Of a stretch of DNA of 63,950 nt, positions 17,775-27,001 are shown piece after piece. The notes under the pieces are model-generated. The model was not told where the DNA came from. It did no database searches and was given only the letters and a program-made list of their open reading frames with translations. The position numbers and the translations under genes were made by a program. The stretch's first letter is position 1. Each line of letters opens with the position of its first letter. This DNA comes from CAZUZS01 sp964624795 (GTDB lineage: Bacteria; Calditrichota; Calditrichia; RBG-13-44-9): NCBI GenBank assembly GCA_964624795.1, contig CAZUZS010000023.1, forward strand, positions 1-63,950, read 5' to 3'.

Positions 17775-18191
17775 TTACTCGGCTGCAAGCGGTTTGTAGA
17801 CAAATGAGATAATCATTCCGGCTATCATAAGTTCGACCAGGTATCCTGCCGCCCACGCGATAATGAGACTGCTGGGGAATGGGTGAATCGCAAAGCGAAT
17901 CAAGTCTGAAGAAATGCCAAATCCGGCACCAACCAGCAATCCCAGCCAAATTCCACCCCACAAGCCCTTTTGCGCGAATCCCTTTACGTAAATGTAACAG
18001 AAAACAAAGGATAAAAGAAACTGTCCAACAAAGGTCCAATAAAAATAACTCGGGAATTGATGCAGCGGCCTGACGATGGGGGTTAACTGCAAGTAGGTGT
18101 TTTTAAGTATGATTCCATGAAAAACAAAATCGAAGTCGATAATGTAAAACCATACCAATAAACTGCCGATGAAATAACGTTTCTTGTTCAT
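17775..18191 (-). CDS. Four-helix membrane protein, unknown function
   Basis: A protein of 138 residues with about four transmembrane segments: IGSLLVWFYIIDFDFVF, YFYWTFVGQFLLSFVFCYIY, WLGLLVGAGFGISSDLI and AGYLVELMIAGMIISFVY. Such small proteins are often labelled hypothetical membrane protein, and I do not assign a family. ATG 18191 is preceded by AGGGGG at a normal distance. The same-strand lipoprotein gene starts 193 bases downstream. Confidence 0.7.
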   Translation of the reverse strand: MNKKRYFIGSLLVWFYIIDFDFVFHGIILKNTYLQLTPIVRPLHQFPSYFYWTFVGQFLLSFVFCYIYVKGFAQKGLWGGIWLGLLVGAGFGISSDLIRFAIHPFPSSLIIAWAAGYLVELMIAGMIISFVYKPLAAE

Positions 18192-18317
18192 GAATACAGC
18201 CCCCTGGTATTTTTAAGCGCGCGTTTTCTTACCTCGCACCATTAAAAAGAAACCGGGAAAATTTCCCCAAACATTTCAGGAATTCCAAATTACAAAATCC
18301 GCTTCTCCCACCAATCA

Positions 18318-19097
18318 CTATATATTTAAGGTTCCTTCCATATATTTTGCTGCCTTCCCGGATATAATAACCCGGTCACCCTTAACCTGGCAAAACAGCT
18401 CCCCGCCTCTTTTCGATACCTGCAAAGCATGCAGACTGTCCTTGCCCAATTTTTCCGCCCAATAAGGCGCCAGGGCGCAATGGGCCGAGCCGGTAACCGG
18501 ATCTTCATCGATTCCCAGCCCGGGAACAAAAAAACGGGAAACAAAATCGACATCCTTTCCGCGAGCAGTGGCGATGACACCACGAAGCCCCAGCTTCTTT
18601 AGAAGATCCATATTGGGATGCAGATGGTGAATATCGGACTCCTCCGCATAAACCACAAAATAGTCCTCTGAGCAAAGAGCTTCAAGTGGATTGCCTCCCA
18701 TTCCATTTAACAATTCCTCCGGCACCTTGCAGGGGCCGGGTTTCTGATTTGGAAAATCCAGGGAAAGCAAACCTTCGTGCTGTTCAACAATAAGGGGTCC
18801 GCTCCGCGAAGTGAATTCAATACTGCCCGGCGGCGCATTTAGCTCGTTGAAAAGAACATATGCAGAGGCCAAAGTGGCGTGCCCGCACAGATCAACCTCC
18901 GCCACCGGCGTAAGCCACCGGATGTGGTAACCGGTTTTCTCCTCCACAAAGAACGCCGTTTCAGAAAGATTATTCTCCGTGGCAATGGATTGCAGTGTTT
19001 CATCCGGCAGCCACCGCTCGAGCGGGCACACAGCAGCCGGATTTCCGGCGAAAACCCGGCTGGCAAACGCATCAATTTGATAAATCGGGATTTTCAT
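18318..19097 (-). CDS. PhzF-family epimerase/isomerase
   Basis: A protein of 259 residues with the diaminopimelate-epimerase-like fold of the PhzF family. Motifs: IYQIDAFASRVFAGNPAAVC at the N-terminus, the catalytic-glutamate loop NNLSETAFFVE, DLCGHATLASAYVLF, and in the second half LGIDEDPVTGSAHCALAPYW. PhzF itself isomerises a phenazine precursor; most family members have no known substrate, and no phenazine genes are near. Start ATG 19097 is where the family N-terminus begins. The 76-residue upstream extension of the frame is not family-like. Confidence 0.88.
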   Translation of the reverse strand: MKIPIYQIDAFASRVFAGNPAAVCPLERWLPDETLQSIATENNLSETAFFVEEKTGYHIRWLTPVAEVDLCGHATLASAYVLFNELNAPPGSIEFTSRSGPLIVEQHEGLLSLDFPNQKPGPCKVPEELLNGMGGNPLEALCSEDYFVVYAEESDIHHLHPNMDLLKKLGLRGVIATARGKDVDFVSRFFVPGLGIDEDPVTGSAHCALAPYWAEKLGKDSLHALQVSKRGGELFCQVKGDRVIISGKAAKYMEGTLNI

Positions 19098-19464
19098 ACG
19101 AACCTCAAAATGATGATTACGAACGAGTTGAAAAACCTGAAATGGGCCCCGCTTCAGGTGCTCCCAATCCTCCAAAGGGCGGGACCGGGGCCTTCTCTTT
19201 TCCCTGCGAGCAAATCCAATCTTCCGGAATTGTTGGAATGGCACAAGCAAACATCGGTTGGATTTGCCATTCACTTTAACAACGATGCAAACTGCCGAAA
19301 CGGATATTACCCCAACTGACTTCAACTAACCTAAAATCATATCATTTCAAACAAAATTCAAGATAATTTTCAAATTCGAAGAGAATTCACGAAGATGGCC
19401 CAGTCTTCGAAGGCATTTGCGAAAACCTGCGCTACCTAAAAATGCCCCTGGTAGAATCGACGCA
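19098..19464. other. Intergenic stretch without a recognised gene
   Basis: 367 bases upstream of the PhzF-like gene. A TGAGGTT ribosome-binding site for that gene lies at its left edge. The middle is GC-rich (around 19140-19210) and the right part AT-rich (19330-19380). I see no convincing ORF, terminator or RNA gene. Confidence 0.5.
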
Positions 19465-19731
19465 CTACCGCATGAGGATTATTTTTTTTGATTGGATCAC
19501 ATCACCGGCGGTCATCCGCAGCACATAGATACCGTTAGAAACAGTACAGCCCCGGCTGTCGGTTCCGTCCCAGAGCGCTTCATGCCTGCCGGCACTCTGA
19601 ATTTTTTCGATCACTGTTTTGATGCGGATACCGACCTGGTTATAGATCGTTATCTTTACATGTCCTCTCTGGGAAAGCGTGTAGGGGATTGTTGTTGCAG
19701 GAGTAAAAAATACCGGACTTTTCTTATCCAT
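19465..19731 (-). pseudogene. Orphan C-terminal sorting-domain fragment (type IX/Por-like)
   Basis: A frame of 88 residues that is almost entirely a C-terminal sorting/FlgD-Ig-like domain: TPATTIPYTLSQRGHVKITI, YNQVGIRIKTVIE, SAGRHEALWDGTDSRGCTV and GIYVLRMTAGD, ending in KKIILMR. Such domains are normally the last 80 or so residues of large secreted proteins and start with N-x-NPFNPATTI; here only FFTPATTI remains. No passenger domain precedes it in the same frame, although AAAGGAA sits before the ATG. The likely reading is a remnant of a decayed or rearranged secreted-protein gene. A free-standing small protein is possible but less likely. Confidence 0.65.
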
Positions 19732-20534
19732 TATTTTATTCCTTTAAAGGTTTTGCCCACAAAAACCGTGAAAACTGCTACTGCAACGTCACACTTTATT
19801 CCTTATTTTTTGATCCCAATACAACAGAAGCTTTTCAATTCCCTTTCCCGACTCGGCTTTTCTGAAAAACACCACAAATCTGAGGAGCAGCATGAGCTGT
19901 ATGACGAAAATTAAAAATCCAAAAATGTGCTATTATGCCAAAAGCCGGAACCATTTAAAAGAAGATCAGGATGTTTAACCAAATGCTGAGGACACGGATA
20001 TTGCATCCTTTCTAAACCGGTTCCAGTCTCCGGTGCGTTCCACTTATGTCTTTCCTGATGAGCGATGATAATCGAGATCCGGCGCTGAAGAAAACGGTAG
20101 TTACGTTCCGACTGCCTGATGTATGAAACCAAACGATAAGACAATTAAGATAATCGACATCAATTTAAATACTTTAATCACATTTTCCCCTCAGGTAAAA
20201 TAGTTCAGTCCGACAGGCATGCATTTAAAATATTCACAGACCTTCATTAAGGACGGGCATTTTCCACCAGCCTCGCCCGCCACAAAATCAGCAGCGGCAA
20301 TCGAATTGTCAGGATGGACAACAGACTGTTTTTCCTAAAATTCGGTGCGTGAGACTTCTTCGTTGGAACGGCAGGCGTGTAATACGGAAAACATAAATTT
20401 TTAGAAGTCGACCAAAAAACACGAGACTTTAAAAAAATGCTAAATTTTTGAGGTTTCCGGGCGATTCTAATACTGTATGGATAGAGAGCTTTATTCTTTA
20501 AAAGGAATTATCTCAAATCAAAGGGAGTTTGATT
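19732..20534. other. Long gene-poor stretch before the ParA-like gene
   Basis: 803 bases in which no ORF looks protein-like. The two longest frames on the minus strand give low-complexity, family-less sequence. AAGGGAG at 20521-20527 is the ribosome-binding site of the next gene. Together with the sorting-domain remnant beside it, the stretch looks like decayed coding DNA. A parS-like palindrome was looked for and not found. Confidence 0.5.
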
Positions 20535-21383
20535 ATGTCTAAAGTGATCGCCATCGCCAATCCAAAGGGAGGGGTAGGGAAAACCACCACCGCCATCAAT
20601 CTTGCGGCAAGCCTTGCAATCGCAGAAAAAAGGGTCTTGCTGATCGACATGGACCCCAATGGGGCGGTCAGCACCGGTCTCGGCTTTGCGCAGGATGAAC
20701 TCCGGGCAGGTGTTCTAGAAATTTTTTTGGGTACTTATGAATTGGCAGATACCATTCATCCCACTGAAATAGCAGACCTTGATATTATTCCATGCCGGGT
20801 TTTCAGCCACGAAGAAGAGACTCGCCTGGAAGCGGCGACCAAAAACAGGATCAGCCTGAGCCGCAAATTAAGCGATTTAGAAGACAAGCGGAAAATAGAT
20901 TACGATTTCGTGGTAATCGACACACCGCCCGCCGTGAACGACCTGACAATGGCCGCACTCTACGCAGCAAACTCTGTGCTTATTCCGCTTCAGTGCGGAT
21001 ATTTTTCCATCGCGGTCATTGAGCGGCTGCTGCGCCTCATTCACCGGATAAAAAACGGTGCAAATCCGTCGCTCACCATCGAAGGGATCTTGTTAAATTT
21101 CTATGAGAAGAACACCCGAGCCAGCCAGCGCGCATTCCTGGAAGCAAGAAGGTTATTTAAGAGTTTGCTGTTTCAAACCATAATCCCCAAAAACGCCGCC
21201 ATCAGCTATTCCGGCTTCGAAAAAAAACCGGTTATTTTCACCGACGCTTGTGCCAGTGGTTCGATAGCTTACCTGGAGTTAGCCGGTGAGATACTAAAAA
21301 GGGAAAACCAGAATCAACGCGATACAAGGAAATCCATCTTCATCAAACCCGAGAACCAATTGGAATTGGCCGTTTTGAATTGA
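20535..21383 (+). CDS. ParA/MinD-family ATPase, orphan
   Basis: Cytoplasmic ATPase of 282 residues with the deviant Walker A PKGGVGKTTTAINLAASLA (residues 10 onward), Walker A' VLLIDMDPNGAVSTGLG and Walker B DFVVIDTPPAVNDLTMAAL, as in ParA/Soj. Such proteins position DNA or large complexes by ATP-driven dimer cycling. It has no N-terminal helix-turn-helix, so it is a small (type Ib/Soj-like) ParA. Start ATG 20535 follows AAGGGAG by seven bases; an upstream in-frame TTG is less likely. No ParB gene lies next to it, so its cargo is unknown. The last 25 residues (QNQRDTRKSIFIKPENQLEL) are a polar tail. Confidence 0.88.
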   Translation: MSKVIAIANPKGGVGKTTTAINLAASLAIAEKRVLLIDMDPNGAVSTGLGFAQDELRAGVLEIFLGTYELADTIHPTEIADLDIIPCRVFSHEEETRLEAATKNRISLSRKLSDLEDKRKIDYDFVVIDTPPAVNDLTMAALYAANSVLIPLQCGYFSIAVIERLLRLIHRIKNGANPSLTIEGILLNFYEKNTRASQRAFLEARRLFKSLLFQTIIPKNAAISYSGFEKKPVIFTDACASGSIAYLELAGEILKRENQNQRDTRKSIFIKPENQLELAVLN

Positions 21384-21447
21384 TTTATCTCCACTCCTGC
21401 CAAAAGCCATACAGGTTTGGTTGTCGCAATTCCTCCATGCTAATTTT

Positions 21448-22128
21448 TTACTTCTTCGCTGTAGTACGGCGTTTGTGCCGCAGCATCCACTCATACAAAT
21501 CGGGATTGTTGTATGTTGTTGTCCAGGAATCGTGCCCGGCATCGGGATAAATTGTAAACCTGACCTTGCCGCCGCATTGTTTCAGGGCATCGACCATTTC
21601 CTGTGATTTTCTTAACGGCACAACATTATCTTTGGCACCGTGAAAAACCCATACCGGCAGGTGCTTTATGGTACAGACTTCTGCGGCTTTACCTCCTCCG
21701 CAGACCGGCGCCAGAGCAGCAAAGCGGCGAGGAAATTTGATGGCAAGCGCCCATGCAGCAAATCCTCCCATGCTCAGCCCGGTGACGTAAATCCGCTCAG
21801 AGTCTACCAGGTATTTCTCCTCCACATCGCTCAGCAGCGCATCGAGCACATCCAGCGACCATGTTTCACCGGAGGGACATTGCGGAGAAACAACGATGAA
21901 AGGAAAATCCTGTCGCTTTTTCACAATTGCCGGTGGACCATGTTTTTTAACCAAGCTCAGATTATGGCCGCGCTCGCCGGCACCGTGCAAAAAGAGCATC
22001 ACCGGCCACTTCTTTTCGGCTGTCGGCGAATAATCCTGCGGCAGGTAAAGCAGGTAACGAATCTTGACAGTAACCGTTATCCGCTTCTCGAAGTGCTGTG
22101 CGTGCTGGCCAGTGGTTTCCTTTTTCAT
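21448..22128 (-). CDS. Alpha/beta hydrolase (esterase/dienelactone-hydrolase type)
   Basis: A hydrolase of 226 residues: PVMLFLHGAGERGHN (oxyanion HG motif), nucleophile elbow GLSMGGFAAW, acid in FHGAKDNVVP and histidine in PDAGHDSW complete the Ser-Asp-His triad. The pattern is that of the phospholipase/carboxylesterase or predicted-peptidase (poly-hydroxybutyrate-esterase-like) group. No signal peptide is seen (MKKETTGQHAQHFEKRITV), so it may be cytoplasmic, although relatives are often exported. The substrate is not known. It stands alone on the minus strand, 446 bases beyond the M16 pair. Confidence 0.85.
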   Translation of the reverse strand: MKKETTGQHAQHFEKRITVTVKIRYLLYLPQDYSPTAEKKWPVMLFLHGAGERGHNLSLVKKHGPPAIVKKRQDFPFIVVSPQCPSGETWSLDVLDALLSDVEEKYLVDSERIYVTGLSMGGFAAWALAIKFPRRFAALAPVCGGGKAAEVCTIKHLPVWVFHGAKDNVVPLRKSQEMVDALKQCGGKVRFTIYPDAGHDSWTTTYNNPDLYEWMLRHKRRTTAKK

Positions 22129-22574
22129 ACCATCAGCAATCTCCCTCGGTTGTTCTGCAATCCAAGCAGAAATATTCTGTGTCGTTCACGATCACTTCAT
22201 TCGGCAGAAAAATTTACACAAAACCGATTCCGACAGTTAGTGATTATTCTGCGATTTCCTTAATTACAAGAAACAGGGTAGTGCTGCACGGTGGGTCTTA
22301 ACTGACCTGACATCCGCATTTCATCACTTTCCCGGTTTTTCGAAAGCTCAAAAAAGCAGTGAATTGAAAGACGGTCTTCGAATTCCCGCGAACGGCAAAA
22401 ATCCGCAAATTCCACGTTTGCGCTGTCGCTTTTCATTTATTCGATCCTCAAAAATGCGCAATCCGTTGCGATACTCAACAACGGATTGCTTGTGAGAATT
22501 GCTTTCCAAATTGGCCTGCGACAGCTAGATTCGTCGCGTTTGTTAAAATCCGGACGAAACGGGCAGCGAAACCG
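22129..22574. other. Intergenic region between M16 pair and hydrolase
   Basis: 446 bases between two minus-strand genes. It holds the hairpin at 22458-22489 described separately. The part next to the hydrolase start should carry its promoter, but I cannot point to good hexamers. Confidence 0.5.
22451..22489 (-). terminator. Intrinsic terminator after the M16 peptidase pair
   Basis: Perfect 11-base inverted repeat GCAATCCGTTG / CAACGGATTGC (22458-22468 and 22479-22489) with a 10-base loop. Read on the minus strand it is followed, after three bases, by a short T run (22455-22451 region). It lies about 85 bases past the stop of the second M16 gene. Confidence 0.65.
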
Positions 22575-23873
22575 CTACAGCATAAAATTCTTGATCTGGA
22601 GGGAAGAAGGATTTCCCAGCAGCACAAATTGCAGATTCTTAAAGAATTTCTCGCTCACTTTCTGTACATCTTCCGGGGTAACCTTTTTCAGATTGTCAAT
22701 GAATTGCTGGCTTTGCGCGAATCCTCCGCCAAGCATTTCGTAACGCGCCAGCAATTCCGCCTGCGATTGATTGGTTTCGTTGCTGAGGTAATAGCGCGTA
22801 ATAAAGACGTTCACCTTATCGTCGAGATCTTTTTCCGAGATCTTTTCATTTTTCAGCCGATCCAATTCGTGCATCATTACTTTGACGGTGGTGTCAGGAT
22901 CGACGGCGGTTACATAAATATAGCCGTAGCCGGAGCGAGCGGAGGCATAGCCGGCGGCCGGGGCATACGAAAGGCTGCGCTTTGTTCGCACTTCCTCAAA
23001 CAGGCGATCCCGCAAAATGGATGTGGCAATCATCATCGGGTAACTTTCCTCAGAACCGTAAGCCGGTGCCGTAAATCCGCCCTGGATGTAGTTGGTGGGC
23101 AGTTCCCTTTCCACAATCTTCAGCGAGGAGGTCTGATGGTCGATTTCCGGCAGTGGCGACATTAAAAATTCCCCAGTCGCCAACGAGCCGAATGCGTTTC
23201 CGACCATCTTTTCGAGCTCGGCGCGGGAAGTATTTCCGACCACAACCAGCAGCATTCGTGAGGTCTCCAGATGGTCCCGGTAGTACGATTTCAAATCTGC
23301 TACGCTGAATGCATTTATATTGGCAACCGTGCCATCCACGTCCAGTGAGTAAGGATGATCGATATAAAAAGCCCGCATAAACAGGTCATTCAGGTAGGCA
23401 TCGGGATTGTCTACCTTTTGTTCGATGGAAGAGACGATCTTCTGCCGTTCCAGCTCCACGTCCTCATCTGCGAATAGGGGATGCAGAACCACATCTGCAA
23501 ATAAGTCCCAGGACTTCGGAAAATTCTGCTTCACGCAGAGCAGTTTCAGGCTGGAATAGTCCAGCGATGCAGAAGACGAAATTTGTGAATTCATCTTCTC
23601 CAGCGCCGCGTTCAACTCGTCTTTCGGATAATTCTCGGTGGCTTTCTGGGCAACGTTCAAAGCAAAATTTTCGATTCCTGCCAGCTTCTCATTCAACATA
23701 GCGGCACCACCCTTGAAATACATATTTGCAGCGATGATGTCGGTAGCGGTGTTCTGCTTAAAAATAACCTTCAACCCATTTACGGTAAACGATTCCGCCT
23801 CGGCGGCAAAAGTTGCTTTTGTGAGAAATAGAAGAAAAATAGTACCTGCAAATTTAAGAAATCGTATCTTCAT
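22575..23873 (-). CDS. M16-family peptidase homologue, non-catalytic
   Basis: An exported protein of 432 residues with a signal peptide (MKIRFLKFAGTIFLLFLTKATFA-A) and the M16 fold. Where active members have the zinc motif HxxEH it reads GIENFALN (residues 66-73), so both histidines and the glutamate are gone. The second-half region with RSGYGYIYVTAVDPD is kept, as in the non-catalytic partners of two-subunit M16 peptidases. ATG 23873 has AAAGGAG upstream; the 31-residue extension of the frame is spurious. It starts 28 bases after the catalytic M16 gene, so the two probably form a periplasmic heterodimer that degrades peptides. Confidence 0.88.
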   Translation of the reverse strand: MKIRFLKFAGTIFLLFLTKATFAAEAESFTVNGLKVIFKQNTATDIIAANMYFKGGAAMLNEKLAGIENFALNVAQKATENYPKDELNAALEKMNSQISSSASLDYSSLKLLCVKQNFPKSWDLFADVVLHPLFADEDVELERQKIVSSIEQKVDNPDAYLNDLFMRAFYIDHPYSLDVDGTVANINAFSVADLKSYYRDHLETSRMLLVVVGNTSRAELEKMVGNAFGSLATGEFLMSPLPEIDHQTSSLKIVERELPTNYIQGGFTAPAYGSEESYPMMIATSILRDRLFEEVRTKRSLSYAPAAGYASARSGYGYIYVTAVDPDTTVKVMMHELDRLKNEKISEKDLDDKVNVFITRYYLSNETNQSQAELLARYEMLGGGFAQSQQFIDNLKKVTPEDVQKVSEKFFKNLQFVLLGNPSSLQIKNFML

Positions 23874-23901
23874 TTTATGTTCTCCTTTCAGGATCTCTAT
23901 T

Positions 23902-25242
23902 TTAAAGGCCAAGATTTTTTCGTTGTTCGGACGACACCAGCACCCCGACAACGTGCGGCTTGTCAATTACATAAGTATTCATGTAGCGCTGAATGTCGGC
24001 GCGGCTTACTTTTCGCAGATTCTGAATGTAATTCAGGTAATAATCCAGGCCCGCAATCGCCCACCAGTAACCAACGGTGTGCGAGAATTGGGACGGTCTC
24101 TCGCGTCCGTATTGCTCGTTGATCGCCAGAATGGTTTTAGCATTTTCCAACTGGTCGTCGGTGAAATAATCCGGTGAAACGATGTTGTTCAGTTCATCGA
24201 ACATCGCCTGGCGGCATTTCTCGAAATTGGCCGGGGAGGTTTGCGCAAAAAGCGTGATGGGTCCTGTGTGATTTAATGTATTGTAGCCGAAATTAACTGA
24301 GTAGGCCAGGCCGCTCTCTACCAGGTTTTTGTAAAACCGGGAGGTCTGCTGGTTGAGAATGTATGACAAGACATCCGCGGCATAGGTGGCTTTGGCGTCC
24401 TTGCTTACGCTTGGCCCCTGCCACTCCGACATGATGGTAACCGCGTTCACCGGAAATTCCACCACAACGGTTTCCGTCTTGGAAATCGGCGGGTGCTGTG
24501 GCACTTTAAAGGCTTTGAAGGGATCGGCGCTCCGCTTCCAACTTGAAAACTGCTTCTCGGCTAATTTGAACCCTTCCTCCGGGGTAATATCTCCGGCAAG
24601 AATTAGAGCGGAGTTATTGGGTATGTAAAAACGGTTCTGGATGGTCTGCATTTTCTTTGTGTCGGTGGAAAGAATCACATCCCGGTCGCCGATTACATTT
24701 TTGTAGCTGTAATATTTCCACCACACCTTTTGCTCCACCGCGCGGTTCAGCAGAAAGAACGGATTACTTTCGGCACGGTCATATTCTCCCGTAATTACCG
24801 GGCGTTCCTTCACCAATTCGTCCTGCAAAAAAAGCGGGCCGGTAATGGCATTATACATGAATGTCAGCGCCGGAATCAGGCTGTCCTTCGGAACCGTGTA
24901 AAAATAATTCACGCGTTCCTGGCTGGTGGTCCCGTTCCAAACCGCGCCAAGTTCACGGAGCCGTTCCATGTATCTTTCCTGGGATGGAATCGCCTTATTC
25001 GCCTTAAAAAACATATGCTCATACAGATGAGACAGCCCGTCGTATTCCGGAGACTCTGTGTAGGCACCGTTTTTTACATCGACCTCCACCGTGACCAACG
25101 GAACAGCCGGATTGTGAATGACAATAACATCCAGGCCATTCTTCAGTGTTTTTGTAGATATTCCGTACTCTGCTGCATGCAGACTAAAAGCCAACATCAA
25201 TATGACCAAAATTGATGGTATAACAACGCGCTTGTGAATCAT
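23902..25242 (-). CDS. M16-family zinc metallopeptidase, catalytic subunit
   Basis: An exported protein of 446 residues with a signal peptide (MIHKRVVIPSILVILMLAFSLHA-A). The inverted zinc motif HLYEH lies at 72-76 (GLSHLYEHMFF) and the third ligand is probably E153 (VITGEYDRAESN), 77 residues further, the normal spacing. ATG 25242 has GGAGGAG seven bases upstream. It is the first gene of a two-gene operon with a non-catalytic M16 homologue. Relatives cleave short peptides or unfolded chains. With its partner it resembles the bacterial counterparts of the mitochondrial processing peptidase pair. Confidence 0.92.
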   Translation of the reverse strand: MIHKRVVIPSILVILMLAFSLHAAEYGISTKTLKNGLDVIVIHNPAVPLVTVEVDVKNGAYTESPEYDGLSHLYEHMFFKANKAIPSQERYMERLRELGAVWNGTTSQERVNYFYTVPKDSLIPALTFMYNAITGPLFLQDELVKERPVITGEYDRAESNPFFLLNRAVEQKVWWKYYSYKNVIGDRDVILSTDTKKMQTIQNRFYIPNNSALILAGDITPEEGFKLAEKQFSSWKRSADPFKAFKVPQHPPISKTETVVVEFPVNAVTIMSEWQGPSVSKDAKATYAADVLSYILNQQTSRFYKNLVESGLAYSVNFGYNTLNHTGPITLFAQTSPANFEKCRQAMFDELNNIVSPDYFTDDQLENAKTILAINEQYGRERPSQFSHTVGYWWAIAGLDYYLNYIQNLRKVSRADIQRYMNTYVIDKPHVVGVLVSSEQRKNLGL

Positions 25243-26004
25243 TGGAAACTCCTCCGAATTTTGTGGTGATTTAAATTAATTGTTTGGATTCGACGTTTGG
25301 CATTCCCGGCGAACAAACCGCACTCTCAAATACCAGCCCGATCACGGTGACACATTTCTCCCGCGGGCTTTTTCAGGACAAACTCCGGGACCGGCAGCGA
25401 TTGTGCCGGAAGGCATGAGGTAAATTTTACTAAATAATTTAGCGGTCATCCCGGAAGTGGTCGGGATGCTGATTGTTTTCATTTTATCAAAAAGCAAAAT
25501 TTGCATCGTTTCGGGTAGCCGAGTCGGTTATCAAAAAAAATTGCCCTTCAAAATACGAACAATTCCTGCCGAGTGCTAAACAAAATTGATACTCTTGCCC
25601 AACGACCGCGCTGTTAGAAATCCTATCCTATTTTCAAGTGTAGCAGCCCTTTTTTCGATTAGCCTTCCTACACTCAAGATAAGAAAGGTTGGCCCCGGCA
25701 CAGTTTCGCTTCATACGGATGAATGGCGCATGGGTTACGATTTTTCATTTAGCTTCGAATGCAATTGAATTGCACTTGCCAAGATCATCGCCTTTTTTTA
25801 CATTCTTTGGCCGATCGGGACACGGGAGAATTCATTGGTCATGAGGAAAATATGGTCAACGTGCATCCGGGCGGCGCATGTTGCAGAACAGCACAGCAGG
25901 AATCAAGAACGGGAAAATTTGTCGGATTATTGAACCGACTTTATTTTTGCGATTCGCGTTTAATACCTGCATCTCAAAAACGTAGTCATCGAAGAAAGGA
26001 ATTT
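25243..26004. other. Divergent intergenic region with a small hairpin
   Basis: 762 bases between the leftward M16 operon and the rightward DUF1684 gene. CATCCCG / CGGGATG (25447-25453 and 25462-25468, loop of 8) is a short inverted repeat of the kind found in dispersed intergenic repeats. A looser pair lies around 25636-25680. An open frame runs through the right part into the DUF1684 gene but is not protein-like. Confidence 0.45.
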
Positions 26005-26646
26005 ATGAGACAGACAGTGATTTACACAACGATTTCGTTCACTCTGCTGCTGATTCTGTTTTCATGCGGGAAGAAACAACCTGAGCAGCACTACACCGCA
26101 GCACAGCAGGAAATTGTCAACAGCATTTTACAGAACCGGGCAGAGAAGGACAGCGCTTTTTTGCAGGAAGATTGGTCTCCCCTGACAGCCGAGGAGAGGG
26201 AAAATTTCGAGGGTTTGAAATATTACCCGATCGATCTTTCCCTTCGCTTCGAAGGCCCAATTGTTAAATACGAATCAACCATTCCCGATACAATTGTCGG
26301 GACAAAGGGAGATTTGCGGCCGGCGCTAAAATATGGGTATTTCGCCTTCACCTACCAAAAGGAGGAGTACAAGCTGCAGATCTACAAAATTTTGCGGGAC
26401 GATCCCGAATTACAGAAGTACCTTTTTCTCGGATTCACCGATGAAACCACCGGAAAAGAGACTTACGGCACAGGGAGATACATCGACATCGAGGAAAATG
26501 CAGCCAACCACTATATTGTGGATTTCAATCTGGCTTACAATCCCTATTGTGCTTACAATCCACGCTACACCTGCGCCATTCCATCGCAAGAGAACGATTT
26601 GCCATTTGCTGTTCGGGCCGGCGAGAAAATTTACAAAAAGCACTAA
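26005..26646 (+). CDS. DUF1684-domain lipoprotein
   Basis: A protein of 213 residues with a lipoprotein signal (MRQTVIYTTISFTLLLILFSCG, lipobox LFSC). The DUF1684 core is plain: GTGRYIDIEENAANHYIVDF, then NLAYNPYCAYNPRYTCAIPS, QENDLPFAVRAGEK at the C-terminus. The family is common in Bacteroidetes, Actinobacteria and relatives, with no proven function. ATG 26005 has AGAAAGGA upstream and begins the signal peptide; the frame is open 82 codons further up without coding character. It is a single gene. Confidence 0.88.
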   Translation: MRQTVIYTTISFTLLLILFSCGKKQPEQHYTAAQQEIVNSILQNRAEKDSAFLQEDWSPLTAEERENFEGLKYYPIDLSLRFEGPIVKYESTIPDTIVGTKGDLRPALKYGYFAFTYQKEEYKLQIYKILRDDPELQKYLFLGFTDETTGKETYGTGRYIDIEENAANHYIVDFNLAYNPYCAYNPRYTCAIPSQENDLPFAVRAGEKIYKKH

Positions 26647-26683
26647 AAAAATAAGGCAGGCCCACTTCTTGTGGCACCTGCCT
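26645..26683 (-). terminator. Hairpin with T run on the minus strand
   Basis: AGGCAGG / CCTGCCT (26654-26660 and 26677-26683) plus an inner CCAC / GTGG pair and a five-base loop. On the minus strand the hairpin is followed by TTATTTTTT, the form of an intrinsic terminator. It could end transcripts of the sensor kinase gene, whose stop is about 320 bases upstream. On the plus strand it directly follows the DUF1684 stop and may work less well there. Confidence 0.5.
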
Positions 26684-27001
26684 CTAATTGATGGAGGTAA
26701 ATATGAGGTAATATTTACAATGTGTTATATTACAATTTGAATGCCATTGTTTCATTTTTTTTATTTTTTCTTAACTCTTTTATATGCAACACCTTACAAA
26801 CCAGACCATAAAATTCCATTTAAAAAAGTGGAAAATTTTTGATCACTTTTTTTGCACATTTATAAAAAATCCTGAAATGTGGTTGGTGGAATTTGGAGAA
26901 AACCGAACAAGAAGAAATCAGTACTATCTGAGTCGATTCGGATCAGGCCTTGAGACACAACCTGCGCGATCCGTTACTCTGACAAATCCCGATTCGGCGG
27001 A
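26684..27001. other. AT-rich convergent intergenic region
   Basis: Space between the DUF1684 gene and the end of the sensor kinase gene. Apart from the hairpin at its left edge it is very AT-rich (26740-26880), and I see no gene in it. Confidence 0.45.

Noticed and set aside
19911..20144. A 77-residue minus-strand frame as a gene.
   Set aside because: Family-less sequence with no ribosome-binding site, in a stretch with no coding character.
25759..26004. The N-terminal extension of the DUF1684 frame as part of the protein.
   Set aside because: The extension precedes a clear lipoprotein signal and has no coding character; AGAAAGGA lies before ATG 26005.
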